This document shows, one piece after another, positions 25,381 to 33,342 of a stretch of DNA of 64,000 nucleotides. The position numbers and the translations under genes are program-made. The stretch lies in NCBI RefSeq assembly GCF_014201585.1, contig NZ_JACHES010000004.1:124001-188000 (forward strand). The letters run 5' to 3'. This DNA comes from Anoxybacillus tengchongensis. Lineage in GTDB: Bacteria > Bacillota > Bacilli > Bacillales > Anoxybacillaceae. Below the pieces are notes generated by a model. That model saw nothing but the letters and a program-made list of their open reading frames with translations. It did not search any database and had not been told where the DNA came from. Every line of letters starts with the position of its first letter. Positions within the stretch are counted from its first letter, which is position 1.

Positions 25381-26553
25381 TAACTCTTCTTTTTTACGAA
25401 ACATCGTGTACATCATTAACAAAAGTGATAAAAATCCAAACAAAACGACCATATTTTCTAATCCAATGGTATCTAACAAAAATCCCGAAGCTAACAATAC
25501 GGTTTGGAACGTCACGCGATCAAACATATTTTTAAATGAAAAAAATCGGCCGTGATATAACTTTGGGACATTCGTTTGAAAAATCGTCGCAATCATCGGG
25601 AAAAAGCAACCGACACATATACCAAACAAACCAAACGAGACAAGTGAAACCCATTTAATATGAGCAAAATGCAAAGATAGTTGCGCAAAAGCAATGAAAC
25701 AAGTTAATGCATACATCCATTTCACATACGTTTGTTCACGAGCGGCATACTTAATGAAAAAAGCTCCAAATAAAAATCCGATTCCTTCAATGGTATACAG
25801 CCATCCTTTAATTGACGAATCATGTTGCAATTCGCTAATGTTTATGACCATTAAATTAAATCCACCAATAAACAACTGTGGTACAATCGTTAAAATAACC
25901 GCCATATAAACAATAGGTAGACTCTTAATAATTGGAAATATATCTGTAAATCGTTGCTTTTCTTTTACATAGTTTGTTGTTTCGCGCTTTTCTTCCTTTA
26001 TATCAATAAAAAACGTAAGCAAAAATAGTAAAATATATGCAATTATTGCTCCAACATATAACATTTGCAAACTCGTAATCATCAGAAGTGCACCACCAAA
26101 GGCGGTACCAAAAATACGTGATAAGGCTGAAATGTTCATATGTATACCATTGACAGTCATCAATTGCTTCTCATCTGCTACAACAAGCGGGATGATCGCT
26201 TGTAGCGTTGGAAAATAAAAAGCTGCGGCCACTTGAATCAAAACCATAAAACAAACCATAAGAAAAATAGATTCGTATTTTAAAGCGAACAGCATAAAAA
26301 TGACGCTACATATACGTCCGATTCCAGCGTATAGGAGAATATGTTTTTTCGTATATGTATCAATCCATTTTCCCGCTATCGGACTAACTATAACACCAGC
26401 AAACAAACCAGAAAATAAAATAAGCGACTTCACAAAGTCAGATGGAACATGCTTTTGCATAAACTCTAAATTTCCGATAATTCCAAGCCATAAACCAACC
26501 CCAACAATAAATTCTCCAATAAAAATGAGTATCACATTTTTATTTTTCCACAT
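25363..26553 (-). CDS. MFS transporter
   Basis: A 396-residue major facilitator with twelve predicted membrane helices. GKWIDTYTKKHILL is the A-loop-like motif between helices 2 and 3; a long basic loop (IKEEKRETTNYVKEKQRF) separates the halves. It resembles multidrug/unknown efflux MFS proteins of Bacillaceae; the substrate is unknown. ATG 26553 is set by AGAAGGGG. Confidence 0.82.
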   Translation of the reverse strand: MWKNKNVILIFIGEFIVGVGLWLGIIGNLEFMQKHVPSDFVKSLILFSGLFAGVIVSPIAGKWIDTYTKKHILLYAGIGRICSVIFMLFALKYESIFLMVCFMVLIQVAAAFYFPTLQAIIPLVVADEKQLMTVNGIHMNISALSRIFGTAFGGALLMITSLQMLYVGAIIAYILLFLLTFFIDIKEEKRETTNYVKEKQRFTDIFPIIKSLPIVYMAVILTIVPQLFIGGFNLMVINISELQHDSSIKGWLYTIEGIGFLFGAFFIKYAAREQTYVKWMYALTCFIAFAQLSLHFAHIKWVSLVSFGLFGICVGCFFPMIATIFQTNVPKLYHGRFFSFKNMFDRVTFQTVLLASGFLLDTIGLENMVVLFGFLSLLLMMYTMFRKKEELKSEGA

Positions 26554-26620
26554 ATATCGTTCCCCTTCTCTCACTTCCAATACATGTATTTTATTGTACA
26601 ATAAACAATTAAAAAAGAAA

Positions 26621-26643
26621 AACCTCTCCATCTCAAGAGAGGT
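26621..26643 (-). terminator. Terminator of the dctPQM operon
   Basis: AACCTCTC pairs with GAGAGGTT around CATCTCAA; T-rich on the minus-strand side. It lies directly after the dctM stop. Confidence 0.8.
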
Positions 26644-27915
26644 TTAACGAATAAGGAATGTTGATAAATCTTCCCAGATGATAATTAAAACGAGTTGGAT
26701 AAGCATAATGAGTAAAAACGGTACAATGGCGCGAATGACTTTTTCAAGAGGCTCTTTTGCAATACCGCTCACGACAAACAAGTTTAAACCGACAGGCGGT
26801 GTAATCATCGCAATTTCTAAATTGACGGTCATAATGATAGCAAAGTGATACGCGTTAATACCTAGGCTATCAAGTACTGGTAAGAAAATCGGTAGCGTAA
26901 TTAAAATGATCGCAATCGCCTCTAAAAACGTACCGAGCACAAAGAAAAGTAAGTTTACAAGTAAAATAAACATCCATTTGTTAAATTCATGATCAATAAT
27001 CCACTGCGCGATCGCTTGTGGTACTTGAGCCAACGTTAAATATTGTTTAAATAAAATAGCAGATGCAATAATCATAAAAATCATCGAACTAATATGAACT
27101 GTTTCTCGTAAAATCGGACGCCAATCTCCCCACTTTAACTCACGATAAATAAGGAGCGACACGATTACCGCGTACGCGCTCGCGATCACAGAAGATTCCG
27201 TCGGTGTCGCCATTCCTGTGTAAATCGAACCGAGAATTAAAATCGGCATGAGTCCACCTGGAATTGCCTTCCACGTCAATGCCCACCTTTCCGACCATGT
27301 TGCCTTTTGTCCGTACCCGAATCCGTTTCTTTTTGCATATACGATCGCAGAGACGATAATGATTGCCGTTAAGCAAAGACCTGGAATGATTCCAGCCATA
27401 AATAATTTATTAATCGTTGCTTTATTTTCTGCAACATACCCGTACATGATGAGCGGAATGCTCGGCGGAATTAAAATACCGAGTGTCCCTGCTGCCGCAA
27501 CGAGACCCATCGCATATTTTTTACTATATCCAGCTTGTACCATAGCAGGAATCATAATCGAACCGATCGCAGCAGCAGTAGCCGGGCTCGAACCAGAAAT
27601 GGCGGCAAAAATGGCGCAAGCTAGCACGGTCACAACCGCCATTCCACCCGGTAAATGACCAACCCACGCACGCAATCCATCAATTAAATATTTTGAAATT
27701 CCTCCTCGTGCTAAAATAATACCTGCAAACACAAACCCCGGAATAGCCATTAACGACGTATGGTTAAGTGCAGAGAAAATTTCAACAACTGCACTCTCAT
27801 AATGGAAATTAAGAAAAGGTAAAAATAAAAGGGCGGATAAAGCTAATGCAAACGCAACAGGAACTCGGAGTAACATTAACAATATAAATACGACAAACAA
27901 TCCAATAGTCATCAT
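26644..27915 (-). CDS. dctM: TRAP transporter large membrane subunit DctM
   Basis: A 423-residue polytopic protein with the DctM signatures: MAIPGFVFAGIILARGGIS, ISGSSPATAAAIGSIMIPAM, AAAGTLGILIPPSIPLIMYG and the C-terminal MITPPVGLNLFVVSGI. It performs sodium-coupled substrate translocation with DctQ. The start overlaps the dctQ stop by four bases (ATGA), so translation is coupled. Confidence 0.92.
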   Translation of the reverse strand: MMTIGLFVVFILLMLLRVPVAFALALSALLFLPFLNFHYESAVVEIFSALNHTSLMAIPGFVFAGIILARGGISKYLIDGLRAWVGHLPGGMAVVTVLACAIFAAISGSSPATAAAIGSIMIPAMVQAGYSKKYAMGLVAAAGTLGILIPPSIPLIMYGYVAENKATINKLFMAGIIPGLCLTAIIIVSAIVYAKRNGFGYGQKATWSERWALTWKAIPGGLMPILILGSIYTGMATPTESSVIASAYAVIVSLLIYRELKWGDWRPILRETVHISSMIFMIIASAILFKQYLTLAQVPQAIAQWIIDHEFNKWMFILLVNLLFFVLGTFLEAIAIILITLPIFLPVLDSLGINAYHFAIIMTVNLEIAMITPPVGLNLFVVSGIAKEPLEKVIRAIVPFLLIMLIQLVLIIIWEDLSTFLIR

Positions 27916-28433
27916 ACTTGTTCCACACCTTTATGTTCATAATCAGATTCTGGTAACCCTTTCGATACACGAACGAGACGAACGATAAAACGAAATAACA
28001 TCAATACTCCCATCAGCGGCATGACCATATACACTTTCCACAGTTGTACACCTTCACCGATTGAAACGATACCCATTCGATAGGCGCTAAACTCGTCTAA
28101 AAAAATACCTTTTACGCCATAAACAACGAGAAATAATGCGAAGATGAGCCCTACGACATTAGCAAATATGTCAACAGCTTTTTTTACTCGCTCTGGAAGT
28201 AAACGATAAAACATATCGATACGAATGTGATGGTTATCTCGTAATGCGACGACCGCGCCGATCATCGTTCCCCACACGACCATATATCCTGCATATTCTT
28301 CTACAAAACTTAAAGGCGAGTTAAATACATAACGCATAACGACACCTAACAAAATAAGAAACAGTCCACCAACAATAAATAAACCGGCAATCCAATCTTC
28401 TAGCGCTTCAACAACATGCTTCAATTTTTGCAC
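27912..28433 (-). CDS. dctQ: TRAP transporter small membrane subunit DctQ
   Basis: A 173-residue protein with four membrane helices. VEEYAGYMVVWGTMIGAVVALRDNHHIRID is the DctQ hallmark between helices 2 and 3 (given here in short form EEYAGYMVVW and RDNHHIRID). GTG 28433 is chosen because GAGGAGGGG lies six bases upstream. A longer frame would cross the dctP-dctQ hairpin. Confidence 0.9.
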   Translation of the reverse strand: MQKLKHVVEALEDWIAGLFIVGGLFLILLGVVMRYVFNSPLSFVEEYAGYMVVWGTMIGAVVALRDNHHIRIDMFYRLLPERVKKAVDIFANVVGLIFALFLVVYGVKGIFLDEFSAYRMGIVSIGEGVQLWKVYMVMPLMGVLMLFRFIVRLVRVSKGLPESDYEHKGVEQV

Positions 28434-28454
28434 GTTCGCCCCTCCTCTTATAGA

Positions 28455-28480
28455 AACAACCTGGAAAACTCCAGGTTGTT
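28455..28480 (-). terminator. Intercistronic stem-loop between dctP and dctQ
   Basis: A perfect ten-base stem, AACAACCTGG with CCAGGTTGTT, followed by TCTATAAG. It lacks a strong T-run, so it is more likely an mRNA-stability hairpin favouring the dctP message than a full terminator. Confidence 0.65.
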
Positions 28481-28488
28481 CCAATTCG

Positions 28489-29532
28489 TTATTCATTTGC
28501 TTTTTTCGCTAATTCGATCAAGTCTTGACCGATGCTATCTGCAAATTTATCGTACACTGGCTGCATAGCTTTTTGGAATGCTTCAATATCTTCTTTTGTT
28601 AACTCGTACACTTCCATTCCGCTTGCTTTCAATTTTTCATATGACTCTCTGTTTAACTCTTCAGACCATTTTCGTTGTTGCTCAGTCACTTCTGCGATGA
28701 CTTCTTCTAACGTTTTACGAACGTCTTCTGGAAGGATATCCCAAAACTTCGTATTCGTCAATAAAAGGTAGTCTAAACGACCGTGTCCTGATACCGTTAA
28801 ATATTTTTGTACTTCTGCATATCCTTGCGTATCAATGTTGTTAAACGTGTTTTCTTGTCCGTCTACTGTACCTTGCTGCAATGCAACATACACTTCAGAA
28901 AATCCCATTGGCACCGCAGATGCACCTAACGCGGCAAATTGTTCATCAAGCACTTTTCCTGTTTGTGTGCGGAACTTTAATCCTTTAAAGTCTTCTGGTT
29001 TTTTCAACGGACGTTTAGAGTTAGTAAAATGCTTTTCTCCATTCGCCCACATTGCCAACACTTTAATGTTATATTTTTCTAGCTTTTGCGATAAAATTTG
29101 TCCACCTTCACCGTCCCAAAATTTATACACAGCTTCATCGCTCGTGAACAAAAACGGCATATCAACGATTTGGAAAGCTGGATCGTAGCTGACGAGCTTT
29201 GTCGTCGACGGCGCGATTAACTGTACGGTGTTGCGAGGCAATTCTTGAATTGCTTTGTCGTCGTCGAACAATTGACTAGATGGGTACACTTCTACTTTCA
29301 CTTTTCCGTTTGTTCTCTCTTCAACAAGCTGCTTGAACAAGTCTGCCGCTTTTCCTTTCGGACTATCTGGGGCAGTAACATGTGAAAATTTAATAACGAT
29401 CGGCTCACTCGCAACTTCCTCTTTCTTTTCTTCTGTCTTGTTTGTACTTGTACTCGTCGATTGCGAGTTACTACAAGCGAACAACCCCCCAACTAGCAAG
29501 ACAAGCATAAGCAAAAAGCTCATTTTCCTCAT
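28489..29532 (-). CDS. dctP: TRAP transporter solute-binding lipoprotein DctP
   Basis: A 347-residue binding protein with a lipoprotein signal (GGLFAC, C20). Family motifs: IKFSHVTAPDSPKGKAADLF, GKVKVEVYPSSQLFDD, the substrate arginine region LKFRTQTGKVLDEQ and VDGQENTFNNI. These match the C4-dicarboxylate DctP group. ATG 29532 follows ATAGGGGGG. It is preceded by the dctSR genes and a cre-like site, and its product delivers malate/succinate/fumarate-type ligands to DctQM by inference. Confidence 0.92.
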   Translation of the reverse strand: MRKMSFLLMLVLLVGGLFACSNSQSTSTSTNKTEEKKEEVASEPIVIKFSHVTAPDSPKGKAADLFKQLVEERTNGKVKVEVYPSSQLFDDDKAIQELPRNTVQLIAPSTTKLVSYDPAFQIVDMPFLFTSDEAVYKFWDGEGGQILSQKLEKYNIKVLAMWANGEKHFTNSKRPLKKPEDFKGLKFRTQTGKVLDEQFAALGASAVPMGFSEVYVALQQGTVDGQENTFNNIDTQGYAEVQKYLTVSGHGRLDYLLLTNTKFWDILPEDVRKTLEEVIAEVTEQQRKWSEELNRESYEKLKASGMEVYELTKEDIEAFQKAMQPVYDKFADSIGQDLIELAKKANE

Positions 29533-29567
29533 GAAAAATTCCCCCCTATCACTAATTACGATTTTAA

Positions 29568-29581
29568 TGATATCGCTTTCA
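29568..29581. promoter_or_regulatory. cre-like site between dctR and dctP
   Basis: On the minus strand TGAAAGCGATATCA matches the CcpA consensus at 13 of 14 positions. It is 36 bases upstream of dctP and suggests catabolite repression of the transporter separately from dctSR. Confidence 0.55.
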
Positions 29582-29612
29582 ATGAAAGGAAGGAATATTT
29601 TGAACATATTGA

Positions 29613-30290
29613 TCATTTTGTTCTTTTTGGTCTTCGATAGCGGTGAATCGGGCGACCGATCGTCCCGTACTGTACTTCTTTCTCTACTTCACCGATACTA
29701 TCTAAATATTCTAAGTAACGCCTCGCTGTGACTCGTGCGATACCGATCGCTTCCGCCACTTCATCAGCCGACTGAGCAACCGTTGTTTTAGACATATATT
29801 GTTCAATTTGTCGAAGCGTTGTCTCATTTAATCCTTTTGGCAAACTCACTTGTTGTACTTGCGTCGGCTTATACATCCACTCGTCAATTTGTTGTTGCGT
29901 CACATGTTTATCTTTTAACGTTTTCCGTAACGATTGGTATCGCTCAATTGCTTGTTTTAACCTCTCGAACTGAAACGGTTTAATAATATAGTCAACTGCC
30001 CCGTTGCGCAACATCGTTTGAATCGTTTCTGCATCGCTAGCTGCTGACACGATAATGACATCGACTTCGTAACCGCACTCGCGAAATAAACGAATCGTCT
30101 GTACACCATCTAATTTCGGCATATATACATCAAGCAAAATTAAATCTGGGCGCAACTTCTCTAACTTTTCTAACGCATCTTCGCCGTTGACAGCCGTCCC
30201 GACGACCGAAACTCCATCCACTTGAGCCACAAATTGCTTATTAATTTGTTGAACCATCGGATCATCCTCTACTAACAGCACGCGAATCAT
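29613..30290 (-). CDS. dctR: DctR-type response regulator (CitB family)
   Basis: A 225-residue regulator. The receiver domain has the acidic pair in LLVEDDPMV, phospho-acceptor in LILLDVYMP and KPF lysine. The C-terminal domain contains a helix-turn-helix (SADEVAEAIGIARVTARRYLEYL), as in DcuR/CitB/MalR proteins. It starts within the dctS stop (ATGA overlap), with AAGGGGGATG upstream. It probably activates dctP in response to external C4-dicarboxylates. Confidence 0.9.
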   Translation of the reverse strand: MIRVLLVEDDPMVQQINKQFVAQVDGVSVVGTAVNGEDALEKLEKLRPDLILLDVYMPKLDGVQTIRLFRECGYEVDVIIVSAASDAETIQTMLRNGAVDYIIKPFQFERLKQAIERYQSLRKTLKDKHVTQQQIDEWMYKPTQVQQVSLPKGLNETTLRQIEQYMSKTTVAQSADEVAEAIGIARVTARRYLEYLDSIGEVEKEVQYGTIGRPIHRYRRPKRTK

Positions 30291-31879
30291 ACATCATCCC
30301 CCTTATATCTTGAAAATAAAATGGTAATCGTCGTCCCTATTTGCCAACTTGATTCAATATTTATGTCGCCGTGACTTTTTCTCAAAATGTTATAAATAAG
30401 ATGCATCCCGATACCTTGATGATTCCCTTTTTTTGTTGTATACCCGTAATCAAATAGACGCGCTTTTTCTTCTTCCTTTATCCCAATTCCGTTATCTTCT
30501 ATTACGATCGTCCAGCTATCTTCCTGTTCTCCGATCCATAACTCGACAAATTTTTCTTCTCGCTCCGTCGCCAAGCATGCATCAAAAGCATTTTCAATCA
30601 AATTGCCAAGTAAAACGACAAAATCATGGCGATCTAATCGCGGTGGGAAGGAAAATAACGCACTGGAGCGGTCGATGATGAATGTAATCCCCATTTCTTT
30701 TGCCCGCGACACTTTGCTTAAAAGTAAACCCGCAACGCTTTCATCATGAATACGCGTGCGCAAAAAATGCATAAAAGCTTCCTGCTCTTCTCTTTCTTCA
30801 AATACGTAAGCGAGTGCTTCTCGCGTCTTACCGAGTTGAATGAGCCCAGCAATTGTATGTAATTTATTCATATACTCGTGGTTTTGAACTCTGAGCGCCT
30901 CAATAAAAGCTCTTACCCCTGTTAACTCTTCGGCCATTTTGGCGACTTCTGTTCGATCTTGGAAAATTGCGACCGCTCCTACAATTTCACCACCTACTTC
31001 GATCGGAATGCGATTGCTGACGATCAACTGATTACCGACGATAATTTCTTGTTGATATACTGCTTTTTTCGTATATAAAACTTCCGGCAAACGTGTATCA
31101 GGGATGACGTCGCGAATATACTCGCCGATAACTTCTCCGCTTACTCCCATCATTTGCTTTGCACGTTCGTTAAAAATCGTAATTCGTTCTTTTTTATCGA
31201 TTGCGATGACACCTTCATACATCGCATGAAACGTCGCTGTTCGCTCAACGAGCAATCGCGCTAGCTCATACGGTTCAAGCTGAAACATCTCTTCTTTTAA
31301 ATGATTCGCTAACAAGAGCGAGCCAACGACGCCACAGCTAATCGTAATCATCAACGTCCAAGCAATTTCTCTCTGAAAATCTTTCAATATTTCTTTTATA
31401 GATGGCAATACATTCCCAACAACAACGACCCCTACTTGTTGGTGTTCTTCACTCATGATCGGAGTGAACGCCCGTACGGAAACGCCTAATTCTCCTTTTG
31501 CTTTCGAAATGTACGTATGCTCCGTAAATGCTTCAATTTCATCTTCACCGTAAGAAACTGTACCTAGTTTATCGTAAGACGGATGAGCGTAACGAACACG
31601 GTCCATGTTCATGACAACAATATAATTTGCATGATAAATTGTTCGGATGTTTTCGACAATCGGTTGAATGATAGTCCATCCTTCTTTTTGTTGTACATGT
31701 TTTTTTACTTCTGGTATTTGCGCTACTGTTCGAGCGATCAAGAGGGATCGTTCACTAAGTGACTGTTCTTTTAATTGAATGACGTGACTAATGACGATGG
31801 CACTTCCGACTCCGATACTCACAAGGACGATGACTGTACATAACATTAAAATTTTCCATCTAATCGACAACTTTTTCAT
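30287..31879 (-). CDS. dctS: DctS-type sensor histidine kinase (CitA family)
   Basis: A 530-residue membrane kinase. First helix 11-31, an extracellular PDC/Cache sensor (to about 170) containing the RYAHPSYDKLGTV stretch typical of CitA/DcuS, a second helix, a cytoplasmic PAS domain (FHAMYEGVIAIDKKERITIFN), an H-box NHEYMNKLHTIAGL and ATPase motifs GNLIENAFDA, DNGIGI and GIGMHL. It is divergent from a dctB-like gene across an 18-base palindrome. Ribosome binding site is weak (GGATGAA). Confidence 0.9.
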   Translation of the reverse strand: MKKLSIRWKILMLCTVIVLVSIGVGSAIVISHVIQLKEQSLSERSLLIARTVAQIPEVKKHVQQKEGWTIIQPIVENIRTIYHANYIVVMNMDRVRYAHPSYDKLGTVSYGEDEIEAFTEHTYISKAKGELGVSVRAFTPIMSEEHQQVGVVVVGNVLPSIKEILKDFQREIAWTLMITISCGVVGSLLLANHLKEEMFQLEPYELARLLVERTATFHAMYEGVIAIDKKERITIFNERAKQMMGVSGEVIGEYIRDVIPDTRLPEVLYTKKAVYQQEIIVGNQLIVSNRIPIEVGGEIVGAVAIFQDRTEVAKMAEELTGVRAFIEALRVQNHEYMNKLHTIAGLIQLGKTREALAYVFEEREEQEAFMHFLRTRIHDESVAGLLLSKVSRAKEMGITFIIDRSSALFSFPPRLDRHDFVVLLGNLIENAFDACLATEREEKFVELWIGEQEDSWTIVIEDNGIGIKEEEKARLFDYGYTTKKGNHQGIGMHLIYNILRKSHGDINIESSWQIGTTITILFSRYKGDDV

Positions 31880-31913
31880 TTATTGTTCATCCATTCAGCA
31901 TTTTCTTGTATAA

Positions 31914-31931
31914 TGTATAATTAATTATACA
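31914..31931. promoter_or_regulatory. Perfect 18-base palindrome between dctS and dctB-like gene
   Basis: TGTATAATTAATTATACA is a perfect inverted repeat placed between the two divergent genes, overlapping TATAAT-like sequences on both strands. It is a strong candidate operator, or two overlapping -10 elements; the binding protein is not known. Confidence 0.5.
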
Positions 31932-31952
31932 ACACAGCGCGCGGTGATAAAG

Positions 31953-33008
31953 ATGAAGAATGTAAAATGGGGTGTTTTCTCGATTGCCATAATCATTTTT
32001 TGGCTGTATTGGCTCGTTCCTTCGTTTTCATCAACATCTTCTCTTCCGTATGACGACGAGCAAGAAGGACTTGAAGATCAACTAACTATTCGATTCAGTC
32101 ATGTTGTCGCCGAACATACACCGAAAGGATTAGCAGCACAAAAATTTGCATCGCTCGTAGCAGAAAAGTCAAACGGGAAAATAAAAGTCGAAATATATGC
32201 AAATGCAACACTGTTTACAGACGAAGAAGAAGTGAACGCATTAAAGCAAGGCAAGGTAGAAATGATCGCTCCTGCCTATTCAAAGCTAACGTCGCTAATC
32301 CCAGAATGGCAAGTGCTCGATTTACCGTTTGCCCTTCCAAATGACCAAGCCGTTGAAGAAGCGCTTCAAGGACAAATCGGTCAAATTTTATTCTCAAAGT
32401 TACAATCTTTCCATATTAAGGGGTTAACGTTTTGGGAAAACGGGTTCAAACAAGTGACAAATAGCGTTCGCCCGCTTATACATCCGACTGATTTTCATGG
32501 ATTACGATTTCGAACGATGCCGAGCGAAGTGATTCAAGAACAGTTTCGTTTGCTTGGCGCTATACCGAAAGTCACCCCTTTTCACGATACATTTCGTGAA
32601 TTGTACTACAAACAAGTCGATGGTCAAGAGAATACAATTTCTAACATTTACTCAAAAAAGTTTTATGAAGTGCAACCGTACATGACTATTAGCAATCACG
32701 GATATCTCGGATATGTTGTGTTAATGAACGAAACGTTTTGGGAACGATTAACACCATCTCAACAACAAATTATTGTCGAAGCACTCGATGAAACGACAAC
32801 ATGGATGAAAACACATGCAAAAATTATTAACGAAAAGCAGCTACATGAAATCGTTCAAACGAAACGAGTAAATATTCATGAATTAACCGATGAGCAAAAA
32901 AGAGAGTGGCTAAGTCATCTTTATCCCTTATATGAGCGCGTTCGTCACCAAGTCGGAGAACAGCTGATAAACGAAGTGTTGCGCATTCAACAAAAATATT
33001 TGCGATAA
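31953..33008 (+). CDS. dctB: DctP-family binding protein acting as co-sensor (DctB-like)
   Basis: A 351-residue TRAP-type binding protein: IRFSHVVAEHTPKGLAAQKF, GKIKVEIYANATLF, LRFRTMPSEVIQEQ and VDGQENTISNI parallel the DctP encoded at 28489. It differs in having an uncleaved-looking N-terminal membrane helix (IFWLYWLVPSF) and no lipobox cysteine. In B. subtilis DctB, an external binding protein beside dctSR, assists DctS in sensing C4-dicarboxylates; the same placement here supports that role. ATG 31953 with GGTGAT upstream; GTG 31944 is possible. Confidence 0.85.
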   Translation: MKNVKWGVFSIAIIIFWLYWLVPSFSSTSSLPYDDEQEGLEDQLTIRFSHVVAEHTPKGLAAQKFASLVAEKSNGKIKVEIYANATLFTDEEEVNALKQGKVEMIAPAYSKLTSLIPEWQVLDLPFALPNDQAVEEALQGQIGQILFSKLQSFHIKGLTFWENGFKQVTNSVRPLIHPTDFHGLRFRTMPSEVIQEQFRLLGAIPKVTPFHDTFRELYYKQVDGQENTISNIYSKKFYEVQPYMTISNHGYLGYVVLMNETFWERLTPSQQQIIVEALDETTTWMKTHAKIINEKQLHEIVQTKRVNIHELTDEQKREWLSHLYPLYERVRHQVGEQLINEVLRIQQKYLR

Positions 33009-33010
33009 AA

Positions 33011-33039
33011 AATAAGACTGGCACATCGCCAGTCTTATT
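33011..33039. terminator. Bidirectional terminator between dctB-like and rhodanese genes
   Basis: A perfect twelve-base stem, AATAAGACTGGC with GCCAGTCTTATT, around ACATC. Confidence 0.9.
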
Positions 33040-33331
33040 CCACTTCTCCTTCCCAACTCATCATGCCACCTACCATGTTTTTTACACGGAAGCCTCGTTC
33101 CGATAGCCATTCGCACGCTAATGCACTCCGACCACCGGAATGGCAAACGACAATATACGTTTTGTTTGGATCGAGTTCGTTTAGTCGGGCAAACAATTGT
33201 CCGAGCGGAATATGGCGTGCGTTTGGAATTTTTCCTGCCGCAACTTCATGCGCTTCCCGAACGTCTAGCACTTCGACATTTGCTTCATGACGCAAGGCAT
33301 CTGCTTGTTTCGGTAGAATATTTTCAAACAT
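33035..33331 (-). CDS. Single-domain rhodanese
   Basis: A 98-residue sulfurtransferase domain with LDVREAHEVAAGKIPNARHI and the active-site loop VVCHSGGRS (CHSGGR, the six-residue loop with catalytic cysteine). It lies directly downstream of a CoA-disulfide-reductase-like gene that carries its own rhodanese domain, and is probably cotranscribed. It is cytoplasmic and handles persulfide sulfur; the donor is unknown. Confidence 0.88.
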   Translation of the reverse strand: MFENILPKQADALRHEANVEVLDVREAHEVAAGKIPNARHIPLGQLFARLNELDPNKTYIVVCHSGGRSALACEWLSERGFRVKNMVGGMMSWEGEVE

Positions 33332-33342
33332 ATTTATTCCTC

